Shown here piece after piece: positions 35,202 through 44,787 of a stretch of 64,000 nucleotides of DNA. The stretch comes from Zwartia panacis. GTDB taxonomy: Bacteria > Pseudomonadota > Gammaproteobacteria > Burkholderiales > Burkholderiaceae_B. The notes below the pieces were generated by a model. The model was not told where the DNA came from. It did not search any database and was given only the letters and a program-made list of their open reading frames with translations. The stretch is from positions 248,001 to 312,000 of the forward strand of contig NZ_JAUHHF010000003.1 of the NCBI RefSeq assembly GCF_030410395.1. Direction: 5' to 3'. The position numbers and the translations under genes were made by a program. Numbering within the stretch: the stretch's first letter is position 1; each line of letters starts with the position of its first letter.

Positions 35202-36616
35202 ATCAGAGACATCCATGACCAGAATGGGATCGCCGCCAAGACACACAGCACACGCGCTAGGTTCATGATCATGTTGTGACGCATGAACTGTGCATGGTCA
35301 TAATCCGCCACAGACTCTGAGCTCCAGATGATCAGATAAATTGAGTTTTGATAGCGAAAAAACCAGATATCGCTGAATATCGCGGTCATAAACACGCAGA
35401 TCCATGGACTGTAGCCCTGAGAAATCGTGACAGGCAATAAAATCACAAAGCTTAGCAACATCCCGGCAGCCACTGGAAACGCGAGTCGCAATACGAGTGT
35501 CGTCGTCAAGGTCGCGAGCGTATAGAGGACAAAACTTCCATCCACGAACGAGTACAACTCACTCATTGCCCGGGCGAGCTGCTGGTCCAGACCCAGATGC
35601 GCCATCGTTCTCATCATGCTGTCCATACTCAGCATGAAAAAAATCATGGGCCAATCCATCGATTTTTGAAAGTCAGTTTTACTGAAGGCACCTACAACAA
35701 GCAACAGTAAAATCGTCAGACCGGCAATACTCGGCGTATTGACATGGTGCAGGCCGCTCGTCAGAGAACCAACAAAGAAAAACACAAACGCCAGACCCGC
35801 GATTCGCTCTTTTTGTGTCAATCCGCCCAGCTCACTGAGATGTTGCGCCACCGTTTGTTTGGATAACTTCTGTGCACTGTCGACTGGGAACATCACACGC
35901 ATCGAGACAAGATGCATGATCAGTAAAATGATCATTGGCACGCTGGCCGCAACGATCCAAAATACACCTAGATACTGGTTTTGCAGGTGCAAAGGCAGCA
36001 TACTCAGCGCAGCAATACTGGCAGACTTGCTGTTGGAGAGTGCGGTCGAAAACAACATCGCTCCCCCATAGGTCGCCGCCATCAAGGAAGTGATCCCCAG
36101 CCCTCGTTTGGAGAGTTTGAGCGCATCACTGATTTCCTTGAAGAGGGGCAGCATCAAGGTCACGCGACTATTGCCAGACGGCGAGACAAAAGAAAGCAAT
36201 AGTCCGCAACAGACCAGAATATTTTGTTGCCAAAACAATCGATCCGGGACCTTTAAAAGAAGATTCAGGACAAACCGACGACCCAAGCCTGAAGTAGTGA
36301 TGACCGTCGCCAGCGCAAACACACCCATCAGTGTCAGCAGGCTCGGGGAGGCGAGCCCCGAGAGGGCGATCGGCGCAGGCGCAAGACCGAAAAACAAGGA
36401 CGCAAACATCCCAAGCATGGGAGGGATGTAATCGTCCAGCAAATTAAACAACCACATCAGAATCACCACGGACAATATGGCGACAAACAATGCGGCCTGA
36501 ACAGTCAATTCATAAAAAATTCCCGTGAAATAAAGCGCTGGGGGAATAATTAAAAGCGAAGACCAGCCTACAAGCTCGCGAGCAGAAGCTTTTTCATTGG
36601 AATCCAGACGATTCAT
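35198..36616 (-). CDS. SLC13/DASS-type anion permease
   Basis: 472 residues with about eleven to twelve hydrophobic helices. Features of divalent anion:Na+ symporters are present: LLSFVSPSGNSRVTLMLPLF (SNT-like hairpin region), GGAMLFSTALSNSKS, and a second inverted repeat with FPVAAGMLLSFVILLPV. Likely substrates are dicarboxylates or inorganic anions. The next gene starts inside its stop codon (ATGA). The leader has no recognisable Shine-Dalgarno sequence; a TTTGTAA/TTACAAA hairpin (36623-36641) in A/T-only sequence lies six bases before the ATG. Confidence 0.78.
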   Translation of the reverse strand: MNRLDSNEKASARELVGWSSLLIIPPALYFTGIFYELTVQAALFVAILSVVILMWLFNLLDDYIPPMLGMFASLFFGLAPAPIALSGLASPSLLTLMGVFALATVITTSGLGRRFVLNLLLKVPDRLFWQQNILVCCGLLLSFVSPSGNSRVTLMLPLFKEISDALKLSKRGLGITSLMAATYGGAMLFSTALSNSKSASIAALSMLPLHLQNQYLGVFWIVAASVPMIILLIMHLVSMRVMFPVDSAQKLSKQTVAQHLSELGGLTQKERIAGLAFVFFFVGSLTSGLHHVNTPSIAGLTILLLLVVGAFSKTDFQKSMDWPMIFFMLSMDSMMRTMAHLGLDQQLARAMSELYSFVDGSFVLYTLATLTTTLVLRLAFPVAAGMLLSFVILLPVTISQGYSPWICVFMTAIFSDIWFFRYQNSIYLIIWSSESVADYDHAQFMRHNMIMNLARVLCVLAAIPFWSWMSLI

Positions 36617-36622
36617 ATATTT

Positions 36623-36641
36623 TTTGTAATTTTTTTACAAA
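36623..36641. promoter_or_regulatory. A/T-rich hairpin just before permease start
   Basis: TTTGTAA and TTACAAA form a 7-bp inverted repeat with a five-base loop, ending six bases upstream of the permease ATG on the minus strand. It lies where a ribosome binding site should be. It could hinder translation or be an operator. Confidence 0.35.
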
Positions 36642-36768
36642 GATGCGAAAAATAGTATTTCAACGAATCGGAAATTGGATGTCATCATAAACGAGCGCTC
36701 CCGATCTTTCCATGAGAAACTAGCGTGTGAGTCCGTCCACATCCCATCGACGATCATCTTTTGAAATC

Positions 36769-37344
36769 ATGAAAATGCTTATTTCTGTCTCGTCAGCGCT
36801 GTCCCGCATTTTTCTGGGAGCCCTTTTGGTGGCTGGTTTGGCGATTTCAGTCACGGGTTGCTCCACGGCCCCACCCGAGGGCCTGACCTCGGTCACGCCC
36901 TTCGATGTCAACCGCTACCTGGGAAAATGGTATGAAATTGTCCGTCTCGATCACTCTTTCGAGCGCGGCCTGACCGATGTCAGCGCGACTTATTCACTGA
37001 AATCCGATGGCAGCCTCGAGGTGATCAATCGTGGCTTTAATACTAAAAAAGATGAGTGGAAATCAGCCACGGGACGCGCCCTGTTCACTGGCAGCCAAAA
37101 TCAAGGCTCTCTCAAAGTCTCATTCTTTGGTCCGTTTTACGGTGGTTATCATATACTCGCCCTCGATCAGGCGAACTATCAATGGGCGCTTGTCGCGGGG
37201 CCAGATCGCGACTATTTATGGATACTGGCTCGAAGCAAGGTTCTCGCTCCCGCCATCCGTGAGCAACTCGTCGCAGAGGCCAAGAAAATGGGGTTTGCGA
37301 CAGACAAGCTGATCTGGGTAGAGCACAACAGGACAGATCACTAA
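36769..37344 (+). CDS. blc: Bacterial lipocalin lipoprotein
   Basis: 191 residues from ATG 36769; an in-frame GTG at 36727 would spoil the short signal sequence. The lipobox is SVTGCS (Cys about 30). The lipocalin motif is YLGKWYEIVRLDHSFERG, followed by VSATYSLKSDGSLEVINRG and the late ALVAGPDRDYLWILAR strand with its conserved Arg. It should be an outer-membrane-anchored protein binding lysophospholipids or fatty acids during envelope stress. The TAXI receptor gene follows after 20 bases. Confidence 0.93.
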   Translation: MKMLISVSSALSRIFLGALLVAGLAISVTGCSTAPPEGLTSVTPFDVNRYLGKWYEIVRLDHSFERGLTDVSATYSLKSDGSLEVINRGFNTKKDEWKSATGRALFTGSQNQGSLKVSFFGPFYGGYHILALDQANYQWALVAGPDRDYLWILARSKVLAPAIREQLVAEAKKMGFATDKLIWVEHNRTDH

Positions 37345-37364
37345 AAACCAGGGCAGCCACTCGT

Positions 37365-38738
37365 ATGGACAGTTTTAAAAACGAAGTGCGCGACCACGTG
37401 GTTGCACTGTACGAAACAGTTCGCGAAGAATTACAAAGCTGTTGGCAGTTCGCACGTGAGGCTTGGGTGCTCATCGTATTGCTTCTTGCTGCGATCGGCA
37501 CCGTCATCTGGCTGGCGAAACCCGCCCCCCCGACACACGTTCTCATGGGAACCGGCTCGGCAGGCGGTTCCTACGAAGAGCTTGCAAAACAATATGCCGA
37601 ATACTTCAAAAAGAATGGCGTCACCCTCGAGCTCGTCCGCACTGAAGGCGCCGAAGAAAACATCAAGCGACTCAAAGACCGCGATGATCGTCTTCAGGCC
37701 GCGTTTATTCAGGGCGGATTGCTGACGAGTCGCGAGGAGGCCAAGGGGCTTTTATCTTTGGGGAGCGTAGGCTATGAGCCCCTTTGGATTTTTTACAGAA
37801 GTGACCTGTTGCTTCCGGATGAGAAACAACACATCAATTTTCTCTCACAACCCATTTCTATCGGCACACCCGGAAGCGGGACCTACCTGCACGCCACGCG
37901 CCTGCTGCAGCTCAATCATATTGAGCTGTCCGACAACTTTAAACTACTCTCCAACGAAGAAGCCGTTGAGGCTTTCAAAAACGGAACGATTCATACTGTC
38001 GTGATGGTTGACGGACTCGAGTCAAAAAACGTGCAAGCGATGATCAATGATCCGCGCGCACGGCTGACTGGCTTTCATCGCGCCGAGGCCTTTGGGCGCT
38101 TATTCCCCATCTACCACGTTCTTTCCATCCCCGAGGGCTCACTCAATCTGGTGCGAAACGAACCTCCACAAACCATTCAAACGATCGCACCCACCACCAA
38201 TCTCGTCATCGACCCCAACATGCATCCTGCCATTCAGTTACTGTTTTTGCAGGCAGCTGAAAAAATCAATGGTGGTCGCTCCTTTTTCGCGAGCTATGGA
38301 GAGTTTCCCGACTACAAAGAGTCCATCATCGAAGAAAGCGACGTGGCAAAAAGCTTTTATAAAAATGGTGCACCACGTTTGTTGGAGTACATGCCATTTT
38401 GGCTCGCGGAGTTTTTAAACCGCATGCTGATTTTATTGTTGCCGCTAGGAGCTTTTGCCTACCCGATCATCAAATCGATGCCAGCCTATCGCCTGAGTCG
38501 GGCGCGTTCACGCATCAATGAGGTTTATGGCGCCCTCAAGCTGTTCGAACAAGAGCTCGAGACAAACTATGATCCCGCCCAACACGACGAATATCTGAAA
38601 ACGATCGACGAGCTCGACAAACGCGCACAGAAGCTGCGTGTGCCACGCAGTATTGTTAGCGACTATTACTCACTGCGCACCACGATTGATTTCGTTCGCA
38701 CCTTGATCGAACGCCCCGTGCGCAAAGGCGAGGCTTGA
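37365..38738 (+). CDS. Membrane-anchored TAXI-family TRAP solute receptor
   Basis: 457 residues. The N-terminus is cytoplasmic and charged (1-32) with one helix (about 33-51). A TAXI receptor domain follows (about 58-335): MGTGSAGGSYEELAKQYA, LQAAFIQGGLLTS, SIGTPGSGTYLHATRLL. A second membrane helix (about 350-368) is followed by a cytoplasmic coiled tail with paired Arg/Glu. No TRAP permease gene adjoins. With two membrane anchors and a cytoplasmic tail the protein looks more like a sensor or adaptor than a free receptor. Confidence 0.85.
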   Translation: MDSFKNEVRDHVVALYETVREELQSCWQFAREAWVLIVLLLAAIGTVIWLAKPAPPTHVLMGTGSAGGSYEELAKQYAEYFKKNGVTLELVRTEGAEENIKRLKDRDDRLQAAFIQGGLLTSREEAKGLLSLGSVGYEPLWIFYRSDLLLPDEKQHINFLSQPISIGTPGSGTYLHATRLLQLNHIELSDNFKLLSNEEAVEAFKNGTIHTVVMVDGLESKNVQAMINDPRARLTGFHRAEAFGRLFPIYHVLSIPEGSLNLVRNEPPQTIQTIAPTTNLVIDPNMHPAIQLLFLQAAEKINGGRSFFASYGEFPDYKESIIEESDVAKSFYKNGAPRLLEYMPFWLAEFLNRMLILLLPLGAFAYPIIKSMPAYRLSRARSRINEVYGALKLFEQELETNYDPAQHDEYLKTIDELDKRAQKLRVPRSIVSDYYSLRTTIDFVRTLIERPVRKGEA

Positions 38739-38767
38739 CACATGACGCTTGGCGCGTGATGCAGTGA

Positions 38768-39712
38768 TCAGGTCTTGCGCGACAAGCCCTTGGGCAATGG
38801 GAATGAAACGTTTTCGTGTAAGCCATCCATCGTGCGCACAGAAACGGCACCAAGCTCTTTAAGCCGATGAATGACCTGCTGCACAAGCACCTCAGGCGCA
38901 GATGCTCCAGCAGTGATTCCGATTCGCTGACGTCCCTCAAGCCAGGCTGGATCAATCGACTCTGGCCCATCGATCAAATAAGAAGCGATGCCCATGCGCT
39001 CGGCAACTTCGCGCAGCCGATTGGAGTTGGAGCTGTTCGCGCTTCCTACCACCAGCACCAAATCTGAGGCAGGCGCGAGAATCTTGACCGCATCCTGACG
39101 ATTTTGGGTGGCGTAACAAATATCACTTTTCTTGGGCTCTTGGATGTGCGGAAAGCGCGCGCGCAGGGCTTGGGCTACTTCAGCCGCATCATCCACGGAA
39201 AGCGTAGTCTGCGTCACGAATGCCAGCTTGTCCGGATTGGCAACCTCCAAAGCTTGCACATCGGCTGTCGTCTCCACGAGGTACATGCCTTCATTGGACT
39301 GACCCAGCGTGCCCTCAACTTCAGGGTGACCCTTGTGTCCGATCATCACGATTTCGCAACCCGACGCACGCATGCGCTCGACTTCGACATGGACTTTAGT
39401 TACCAAAGGACAGGTAGCGTCAAAAATCTGCAACCCGCGTTGCTCGGCCTCTGCTCGCACAGCTTTGGAGACACCATGAGCCGAAAACACAACAATGCTG
39501 CCCTCAGGCGCTTCGTCAAGCTCATGGATAAATACAGCACCTTTCTGGCGCAGATCCTCGACCACGAAACGATTATGAACAATTTCATGACGCACGTAGA
39601 TTGGAGCGCCATGCAGCTCAAGCGCCCTTTCGACGATATCGATCGCACGATCCACACCCGCGCAAAATCCGCGTGGTTGAGCCAGAAGAATTTCCGCACC
39701 GGCGCCCTGCAT
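38768..39712 (-). CDS. ispH: 4-hydroxy-3-methylbut-2-enyl diphosphate reductase
   Basis: 314 residues. This is the last enzyme of the MEP isoprenoid pathway, a 4Fe-4S protein giving IPP and DMAPP. The three cluster cysteines are in [22 protein letters not shown] and [10 protein letters not shown]; the substrate residues EIVHN and SSNSNRL are present. The ATG shares its A with the stop of fkpB (TGATG), so the two are translationally coupled, as is common in proteobacteria. Confidence 0.97.
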   Translation of the reverse strand: MQGAGAEILLAQPRGFCAGVDRAIDIVERALELHGAPIYVRHEIVHNRFVVEDLRQKGAVFIHELDEAPEGSIVVFSAHGVSKAVRAEAEQRGLQIFDATCPLVTKVHVEVERMRASGCEIVMIGHKGHPEVEGTLGQSNEGMYLVETTADVQALEVANPDKLAFVTQTTLSVDDAAEVAQALRARFPHIQEPKKSDICYATQNRQDAVKILAPASDLVLVVGSANSSNSNRLREVAERMGIASYLIDGPESIDPAWLEGRQRIGITAGASAPEVLVQQVIHRLKELGAVSVRTMDGLHENVSFPLPKGLSRKT

Positions 39713-40188
39713 CACAACACTCCAAGCAAATCGATATCGACACGCAACGTCAGTCCCGCCAACGGATGATTAAAGTCGAACAGGGCCGAATCTTCGCTAA
39801 TTTCTTTGAGCACACCCGAATAACGCCCTCCGTTAGGGGCGGTGAACTCCACCATGTCACCTGGATTAAAAGCGGCATCTTCACCCGCGTGCTGATCCAA
39901 CATGGCGCGCGAAACGCGCTGAATCAAATCTGGGTTGCGGTCGCCATAGGCCTGCGCGGGAGCTAGGGTGTAGCTGAAACAATCCCCCTCGGGATGACCA
40001 AACAAAGGAGCTTCCATGCCAGGGGACCACTGACCACTTCCGAGCTGCAACGTCGCGGGTCGACCATCAAACGTATCGATAAAGGTGGATCCTGCAGCGG
40101 GACCATCCTCGATCACGATGCGATAGTGGAGCGTAAGGTATGAATCCGCACGGACAACCGGCAGAGTATTGGGGGCCTGATCAGTCAA
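39712..40188 (-). CDS. fkpB: FKBP-type peptidyl-prolyl isomerase
   Basis: 158 residues, SlpA/FkpB type. Typical blocks are [35 protein letters not shown] and [21 protein letters not shown], with an insert-in-flap domain between about 75 and 130. It helps proline isomerisation in protein folding. The start is TTG with GGTGA a few bases ahead; no better in-frame start was seen. It precedes ispH with a one-base overlap. Confidence 0.95.
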   Translation of the reverse strand: MTDQAPNTLPVVRADSYLTLHYRIVIEDGPAAGSTFIDTFDGRPATLQLGSGQWSPGMEAPLFGHPEGDCFSYTLAPAQAYGDRNPDLIQRVSRAMLDQHAGEDAAFNPGDMVEFTAPNGGRYSGVLKEISEDSALFDFNHPLAGLTLRVDIDLLGVL

Positions 40189-40239
40189 AATCTGTCACCG
40201 TAGAGGGCTTGGCTAAAAGCCTATTTTAGAGCCTTCCCG

Positions 40240-40917
40240 ATGACACTGCGTGAACAACTCCCACCCGACCAGCGGCCCCGCGAAAGATTGCTTCGACATG
40301 GCGCGAATAGTTTGACGAATGCCGAGCTTCTGGCGCTAATTTTTGGCACAGGCACACGTGGAGCAAATGCCTTGCAACTCGCACAACAGCTGCTTATCCG
40401 CTTTGGCGGTCTGCGTGCGCTATTGAGTGCCAACAGCGAAAACCTTAGAGACGTTGTGGGTTTGGGCAATGCCCGGATTTGCCAGCTCAATGCAATCCAG
40501 ACCCTGGCTCGCCGGGCAATCGAAGAAGAACTCAAAAGAGAATGTTCACTGAAGCACCCGGCACAAGTCAAAGCCTACTGCGCCGCCCTGCTCGGTCACG
40601 CCTCGATTGAGCGCTGCTTCGCACTCTTTCTGGATAACCAGCATCGTCTGATTGTTGCCAAACAGATCTCTCAAGGGACACTCACTGAAACAACGATTTA
40701 TCCGCGCGAACTAGTCAAGGCTGCGCTAGCCCATCATGCCGCAGCTGTGATCCTCTCGCACAATCACCCGTCCGGAATCGCCACCCCAAGCTTGGCGGAC
40801 ATCAGCCTGACGCGTCAGCTCAGACAGTCGCTTGAGGTAGTGGACATCGATTTTCTCGATCATCTCATCGTTGCGGGTCATCAAGTCATCTCGATGGCCG
40901 AGCTGGGACAAATGTGA
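40240..40917 (+). CDS. radC: RadC-type JAB1/MPN metalloprotease-like protein
   Basis: 225 residues. An N-terminal helix-hairpin-helix-like region (about 1-95, with ERLLRHGANSLTNAELLALIFGTG) precedes the JAB domain with the zinc motif HNHPSGIATPSLAD. Despite its name, a DNA repair role for RadC is doubtful. It is divergent from fkpB and shares a terminator with the thiolase gene. Confidence 0.95.
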   Translation: MTLREQLPPDQRPRERLLRHGANSLTNAELLALIFGTGTRGANALQLAQQLLIRFGGLRALLSANSENLRDVVGLGNARICQLNAIQTLARRAIEEELKRECSLKHPAQVKAYCAALLGHASIERCFALFLDNQHRLIVAKQISQGTLTETTIYPRELVKAALAHHAAAVILSHNHPSGIATPSLADISLTRQLRQSLEVVDIDFLDHLIVAGHQVISMAELGQM

Positions 40918-40957
40918 AAAAGGCAGCCCTGAATTCACTTGGGCTGCCTTTTATTTT
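40917..40957. terminator. Bidirectional terminator between radC and thiolase gene
   Basis: A 10-bp stem AAGGCAGCCC / GGGCTGCCTT with an 11-base loop has A and T runs on either side, directly after the radC stop and before the convergent thiolase stop at 40970. Confidence 0.85.
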
Positions 40958-40969
40958 CAGCGGTAGCTT

Positions 40970-42151
40970 TTAGACGCGTTCGAAAATCGCCGCAATGCCC
41001 TGACCGCCACCGATACACATTGTCACCAGCGCATACCGGCCGCCTGTGCGATGTAATTCATAGATGGCTTTAGTGGTCACGATGGCGCCTGTCGCGCCGA
41101 TCGGGTGGCCAAGCGAGATACCGCTACCATTTGGATTCAAACGTTGAGCGTCCAGCTTGAGCTCTTTGGCCACTGCGCAAGCCTGTGCAGCAAACGCTTC
41201 ATTCGCCTCGATGACATCCATTTGATCCACAGTCAAACCCGCGCGTTTCATCACAGCCTGAGTGGCGGGCACTGGACCAATGCCCATGATCTTGGGGTCC
41301 ACGCCCGCATGCGCATAGGCCACCAATCGGGCCAAAGGCTTTGCACCGCTTGATTTCACAGCCTCACCGCTCATCATCAGAACGGCTGCAGCGCCATCAT
41401 TGATACCCGATGCATTACCGGCAGTGACTGTGCCGTTTTCTTTGACGAATACTGCGCGCAACGCCGATAGACCCTCGAGCGAAACATCGCGACGTGGATG
41501 CTCGTCAACCTTGAACTCCACCTCGCCTTTGCGGGTTTTGATCACAACCGGAACGATCTGATCATTGAACCGGCCCTCGTCCTGAGCCAGCACGGCACGA
41601 CGATGGGACTCGACTGCCAGCGCGTCCTGATCCGCACGCGAGATGCCAAACTGCTTGGCGACGGCTTCAGCGGTGATGCCCATGTGGGTGCGATCGAAGG
41701 GGTCGGTCAATGCGCCAACCATCATGTCTGTCACCGTTGTGTCACCCATTCGGGCACCAAAGCGCTGGGTCTGGGAGAGATAACCACCGCGGCTCATTGA
41801 CTCAGCCCCGCCACCAATCGCCATCTCGGTGTCGCCCAGCAAAATCGATTGTGCGCTAGAGACAATCGCCTGAAGTCCTGAACCGCACAAACGATTCACG
41901 TTAAAGGCCGCGCAGGTTTGAGGCAGTCCTGCATTCAACGCGACAACACGCGACAGATACATGTCGCGTGCCTCGGTATGAACCACGTGTCCAAAAGCCA
42001 AATGTCCGACTTGCTTGCCATCCACGCCCGAGCGTTGCAGGACGGCCTTGACGACCGTCGCACCCAAATCAATTGGCGGTACATCTTTGAGCCCGCCTCC
42101 AAAATCACCCACGGCTGTTCTGGCTGCACCGGTTATAAACACTTCACGCAT
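40970..42151 (-). CDS. Acetyl-CoA C-acetyltransferase (thiolase)
   Basis: 393 residues, standard for biosynthetic thiolases. The nucleophile is Cys89 in NRLCGSGLQ, and the second-half residues are His349 (GHPIGATG) and Cys379 (CIGGGQG), all at canonical numbers. It condenses two acetyl-CoA, or cleaves 3-ketoacyl-CoA. It may supply acetoacetyl-CoA for polyhydroxybutyrate (PhaA/BktB type), but no phaB or phaC is adjacent, so beta-oxidation or ketone use are also possible. Confidence 0.95.
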   Translation of the reverse strand: MREVFITGAARTAVGDFGGGLKDVPPIDLGATVVKAVLQRSGVDGKQVGHLAFGHVVHTEARDMYLSRVVALNAGLPQTCAAFNVNRLCGSGLQAIVSSAQSILLGDTEMAIGGGAESMSRGGYLSQTQRFGARMGDTTVTDMMVGALTDPFDRTHMGITAEAVAKQFGISRADQDALAVESHRRAVLAQDEGRFNDQIVPVVIKTRKGEVEFKVDEHPRRDVSLEGLSALRAVFVKENGTVTAGNASGINDGAAAVLMMSGEAVKSSGAKPLARLVAYAHAGVDPKIMGIGPVPATQAVMKRAGLTVDQMDVIEANEAFAAQACAVAKELKLDAQRLNPNGSGISLGHPIGATGAIVTTKAIYELHRTGGRYALVTMCIGGGQGIAAIFERV

Positions 42152-42307
42152 CGCGCGCTCCTTTTAAAGAGTGGAAATTGGTCGACGGGTCAGCAATCTC
42201 ATCAAATGAGAACAAACAACATTGCATACCGTGGAGAAAAAAGTAATATCAGGCTTGTAGCCGTTAGCATAACCTGTCCAGTCTAAATTCAACGCCACGA
42301 GACACCT

Positions 42308-43324
42308 ATGAGCATCCCCTATTCGATTCTCGACCTGTCCCCAATTCCACAAGGGTTTACCGCGGGTGACGCCCTGCGTAACTCCCGCGACTTGGCTCAG
42401 CATGCCGAAAAATGGGGGTATACCCGCTACTGGCTCGCCGAACACCACAACATGACTGGAAATGCCAGTTCGGCGACTGCGGTGGTGATCGCCTATGTCG
42501 CGGGTGGCACGTCCCGAATCCGCGTGGGTTCAGGCGGTGTCATGCTGCCTAATCACGCGCCTTTGGTGATTGCCGAGCAGTTCGGCACTCTGGCCGCCCT
42601 GTTTCCGGACCGCATTGACCTCGGTCTCGGTCGCGCGCCTGGTACCGATCAGATGACCGCTCGCGCCCTGAGACGCGATTTATTGGGCAATTCAGATCAA
42701 TTCCCGCAGGATGTTCAAGAACTGCAACACTATTTCGGTGAAATCCAGCCCGGACAAGCTGTCAAAGCCATTCCCGGTGCAGGTCTGCACGTGCCGATCT
42801 GGATTCTGGGCTCAAGCCTCTATGGTGCCCAACTCGCTGCGCACTTTGGCCTACCCTATGCATTCGCTTCTCACTTCGCTCCAGACTACCTGTTGGACGC
42901 GATGCGAGCATACAAAGGGCTGTTCAAACCTTCCGCACAACAATCCAAACCCCATGCCATGGTCGGTGTGAACGTGATTGCCGCCGAGACGGACGAGGAA
43001 GCAAAGTATCTCTTTACCACCCATCAGCAACATGCAACACGGATGCGTCGCAATACTCGTGGCCAGCTTCCGCCGCCGATCGATGACATTGAGACCTTTT
43101 GGACGCCACACGAGAAAATTTCTGTCAGCGAGCAGCTCGCCTGTTCAGTCGTCGGGAGTCCTGAAACTGTACGCCAGGGTTTGCAAAGGCTCGTGGAGAA
43201 AACAGGTGCCAACGAGCTGATGATCACAGGTCAGATATTCGATCACCAGGCTCGTCTACGTTCTTTTGAAATCGCAGCCCAAGCAGCTCTTGAGGTGGAA
43301 ATATCCCCTGCAATGGCAGCCTGA
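42308..43324 (+). CDS. LLM-class flavin oxidoreductase, luciferase-like
   Basis: 338 residues, single-domain member of the bacterial luciferase-like family in the YhbW group ('MsnO8'-type). It opens with [20 protein letters not shown], then [33 protein letters not shown] and [11 protein letters not shown], all parts of the FMN barrel. Substrate and role are unknown. It is divergent from the thiolase gene and convergent with cfa, whose stop is only two bases away. Confidence 0.92.
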   Translation: MSIPYSILDLSPIPQGFTAGDALRNSRDLAQHAEKWGYTRYWLAEHHNMTGNASSATAVVIAYVAGGTSRIRVGSGGVMLPNHAPLVIAEQFGTLAALFPDRIDLGLGRAPGTDQMTARALRRDLLGNSDQFPQDVQELQHYFGEIQPGQAVKAIPGAGLHVPIWILGSSLYGAQLAAHFGLPYAFASHFAPDYLLDAMRAYKGLFKPSAQQSKPHAMVGVNVIAAETDEEAKYLFTTHQQHATRMRRNTRGQLPPPIDDIETFWTPHEKISVSEQLACSVVGSPETVRQGLQRLVEKTGANELMITGQIFDHQARLRSFEIAAQAALEVEISPAMAA

Positions 43325-43325
43325 G

Positions 43326-44603
43326 TTAAGCTTTTTGCTCAGCACCTTTTTTTGAAAAGATGTAGTCACGTCGCCACGGATAAGCCTGATCGGCGGGCTC
43401 ATCGAGCTCATCGGTCCGACCGGTTGGCGCGTGTTGCGCCAACACTTGATGCAGCGCCACCCAGCCGCTTTCAAACCCCTTGGCGCAACCCGCCAGATAC
43501 ATCCGATAGGCTCTGAGCGCGCGTGCTCCCTGCTCACCGGGCAAAACCTTCTCGGCCTCATCGAGTCGGGCTTCGAGCGCATCACTCCATGCCCACAATG
43601 TTCTTGCATAGTGCGGCCTGAGGTTTTCGACGTCGAGTGCTTCCAGACCGCCGGCACTGAGTTCTGTGATCACATCGCCGATGTGTACCAGTTCGCCACC
43701 CGGAAAAATATATTTTTCAATGAAGTCACCCATGCCATTGCCGAGCTGATCGTTGTGCAAACCGCCCGCTGTGATGCCATGGTTTAAGATCAATCCACCC
43801 GGGCGCAACAATTGACACAAGCGATCAAAGTAGCCTTTGAGCTGCGCACGTCCTACATGCTCGAACATCCCCACTGAGGCGATTTTGTCAAAAGGCTGCG
43901 CGCTGTCCAGTTTTCTGTAGTCCAAGAGCTTCACACGGACGCGACCGGACAATCCCTTTTCCTCGATCAGCCGGGTCACGTGCGCATGCTGATTACGGGA
44001 CAAAGTAATGCCGGTGGCATCCACACCATAATGCTCCGCTGCCCACAACAATAACCCCCCCCAACCTGCGCCGACATCGAGAAACCGTTCTCCCGCGGAC
44101 AATCTGAGCTTGCGGCAAATCAGATCGAGCTTGGCTTCCTGGGCCTCAGCCAAGCTCATCGAAGGTTGCGCATAGTACGCGCAGGAATAGACCCGACGTG
44201 GATCTAGCCACAAAGCATAAAACTCGTCGGAAAGGTCGTAATGAAATTCGATCTGTCGGGCATCTCGCTCGATGGAGTGCCGCCAAACGGACATGACCCG
44301 CGAAATTATGCCGGTTAGCCATCCCATACGGGCCGCTTCGATGGGTGAGCCAGGCAAAATCGAAGCCGCCGCGGCCATGATGTCTCGCATGGATCCGCGC
44401 ACATCGCAAAGCCCCTCTACATAATCCTGTCCAATCAAGCCAACCTGTCCAGCCGCGAGATGGGCTAACGCCTTGTTTTGCTTGGCAACCAGGGTAACCG
44501 GAGCGTCGCGGGGCCCGAGCTGTGTTCCATCAGGCAATACCAACCCTAAACCAATCGGCAAACTTTGCAGTTTCTTTTCAATGGATGAGATCAAAGGATT
44601 CAC
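43326..44603 (-). CDS. cfa: Cyclopropane-fatty-acyl-phospholipid synthase
   Basis: 425 residues, starting with GTG. The N-terminal domain (about 1-130) binds lipid. The SAM methyltransferase domain begins with FLDVGAGWGGLLLWAA; later blocks are FDKIASVGMFEHVG, LILNHGI and YIFPGGEL. The enzyme adds a methylene bridge to unsaturated phospholipid chains, often in stationary phase. It appears to be transcribed alone. Confidence 0.95.
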   Translation of the reverse strand: MNPLISSIEKKLQSLPIGLGLVLPDGTQLGPRDAPVTLVAKQNKALAHLAAGQVGLIGQDYVEGLCDVRGSMRDIMAAAASILPGSPIEAARMGWLTGIISRVMSVWRHSIERDARQIEFHYDLSDEFYALWLDPRRVYSCAYYAQPSMSLAEAQEAKLDLICRKLRLSAGERFLDVGAGWGGLLLWAAEHYGVDATGITLSRNQHAHVTRLIEEKGLSGRVRVKLLDYRKLDSAQPFDKIASVGMFEHVGRAQLKGYFDRLCQLLRPGGLILNHGITAGGLHNDQLGNGMGDFIEKYIFPGGELVHIGDVITELSAGGLEALDVENLRPHYARTLWAWSDALEARLDEAEKVLPGEQGARALRAYRMYLAGCAKGFESGWVALHQVLAQHAPTGRTDELDEPADQAYPWRRDYIFSKKGAEQKA

Positions 44604-44787
44604 GTTTCAGCCTCGCGCTTCAATCGGAGAATTTCACTTTATCTGATTTCTCATAGGTAGAAAATACTCAATGATGGATATATCTGTCTGATTGTTGCTT
44701 CTGCATCGTTGTCGCACATGACAGCGTGATACAGTCGTCGTTAAGTGACCTCCATTCCACTACTTTTCCCCACAGACTTCGCTGAAT

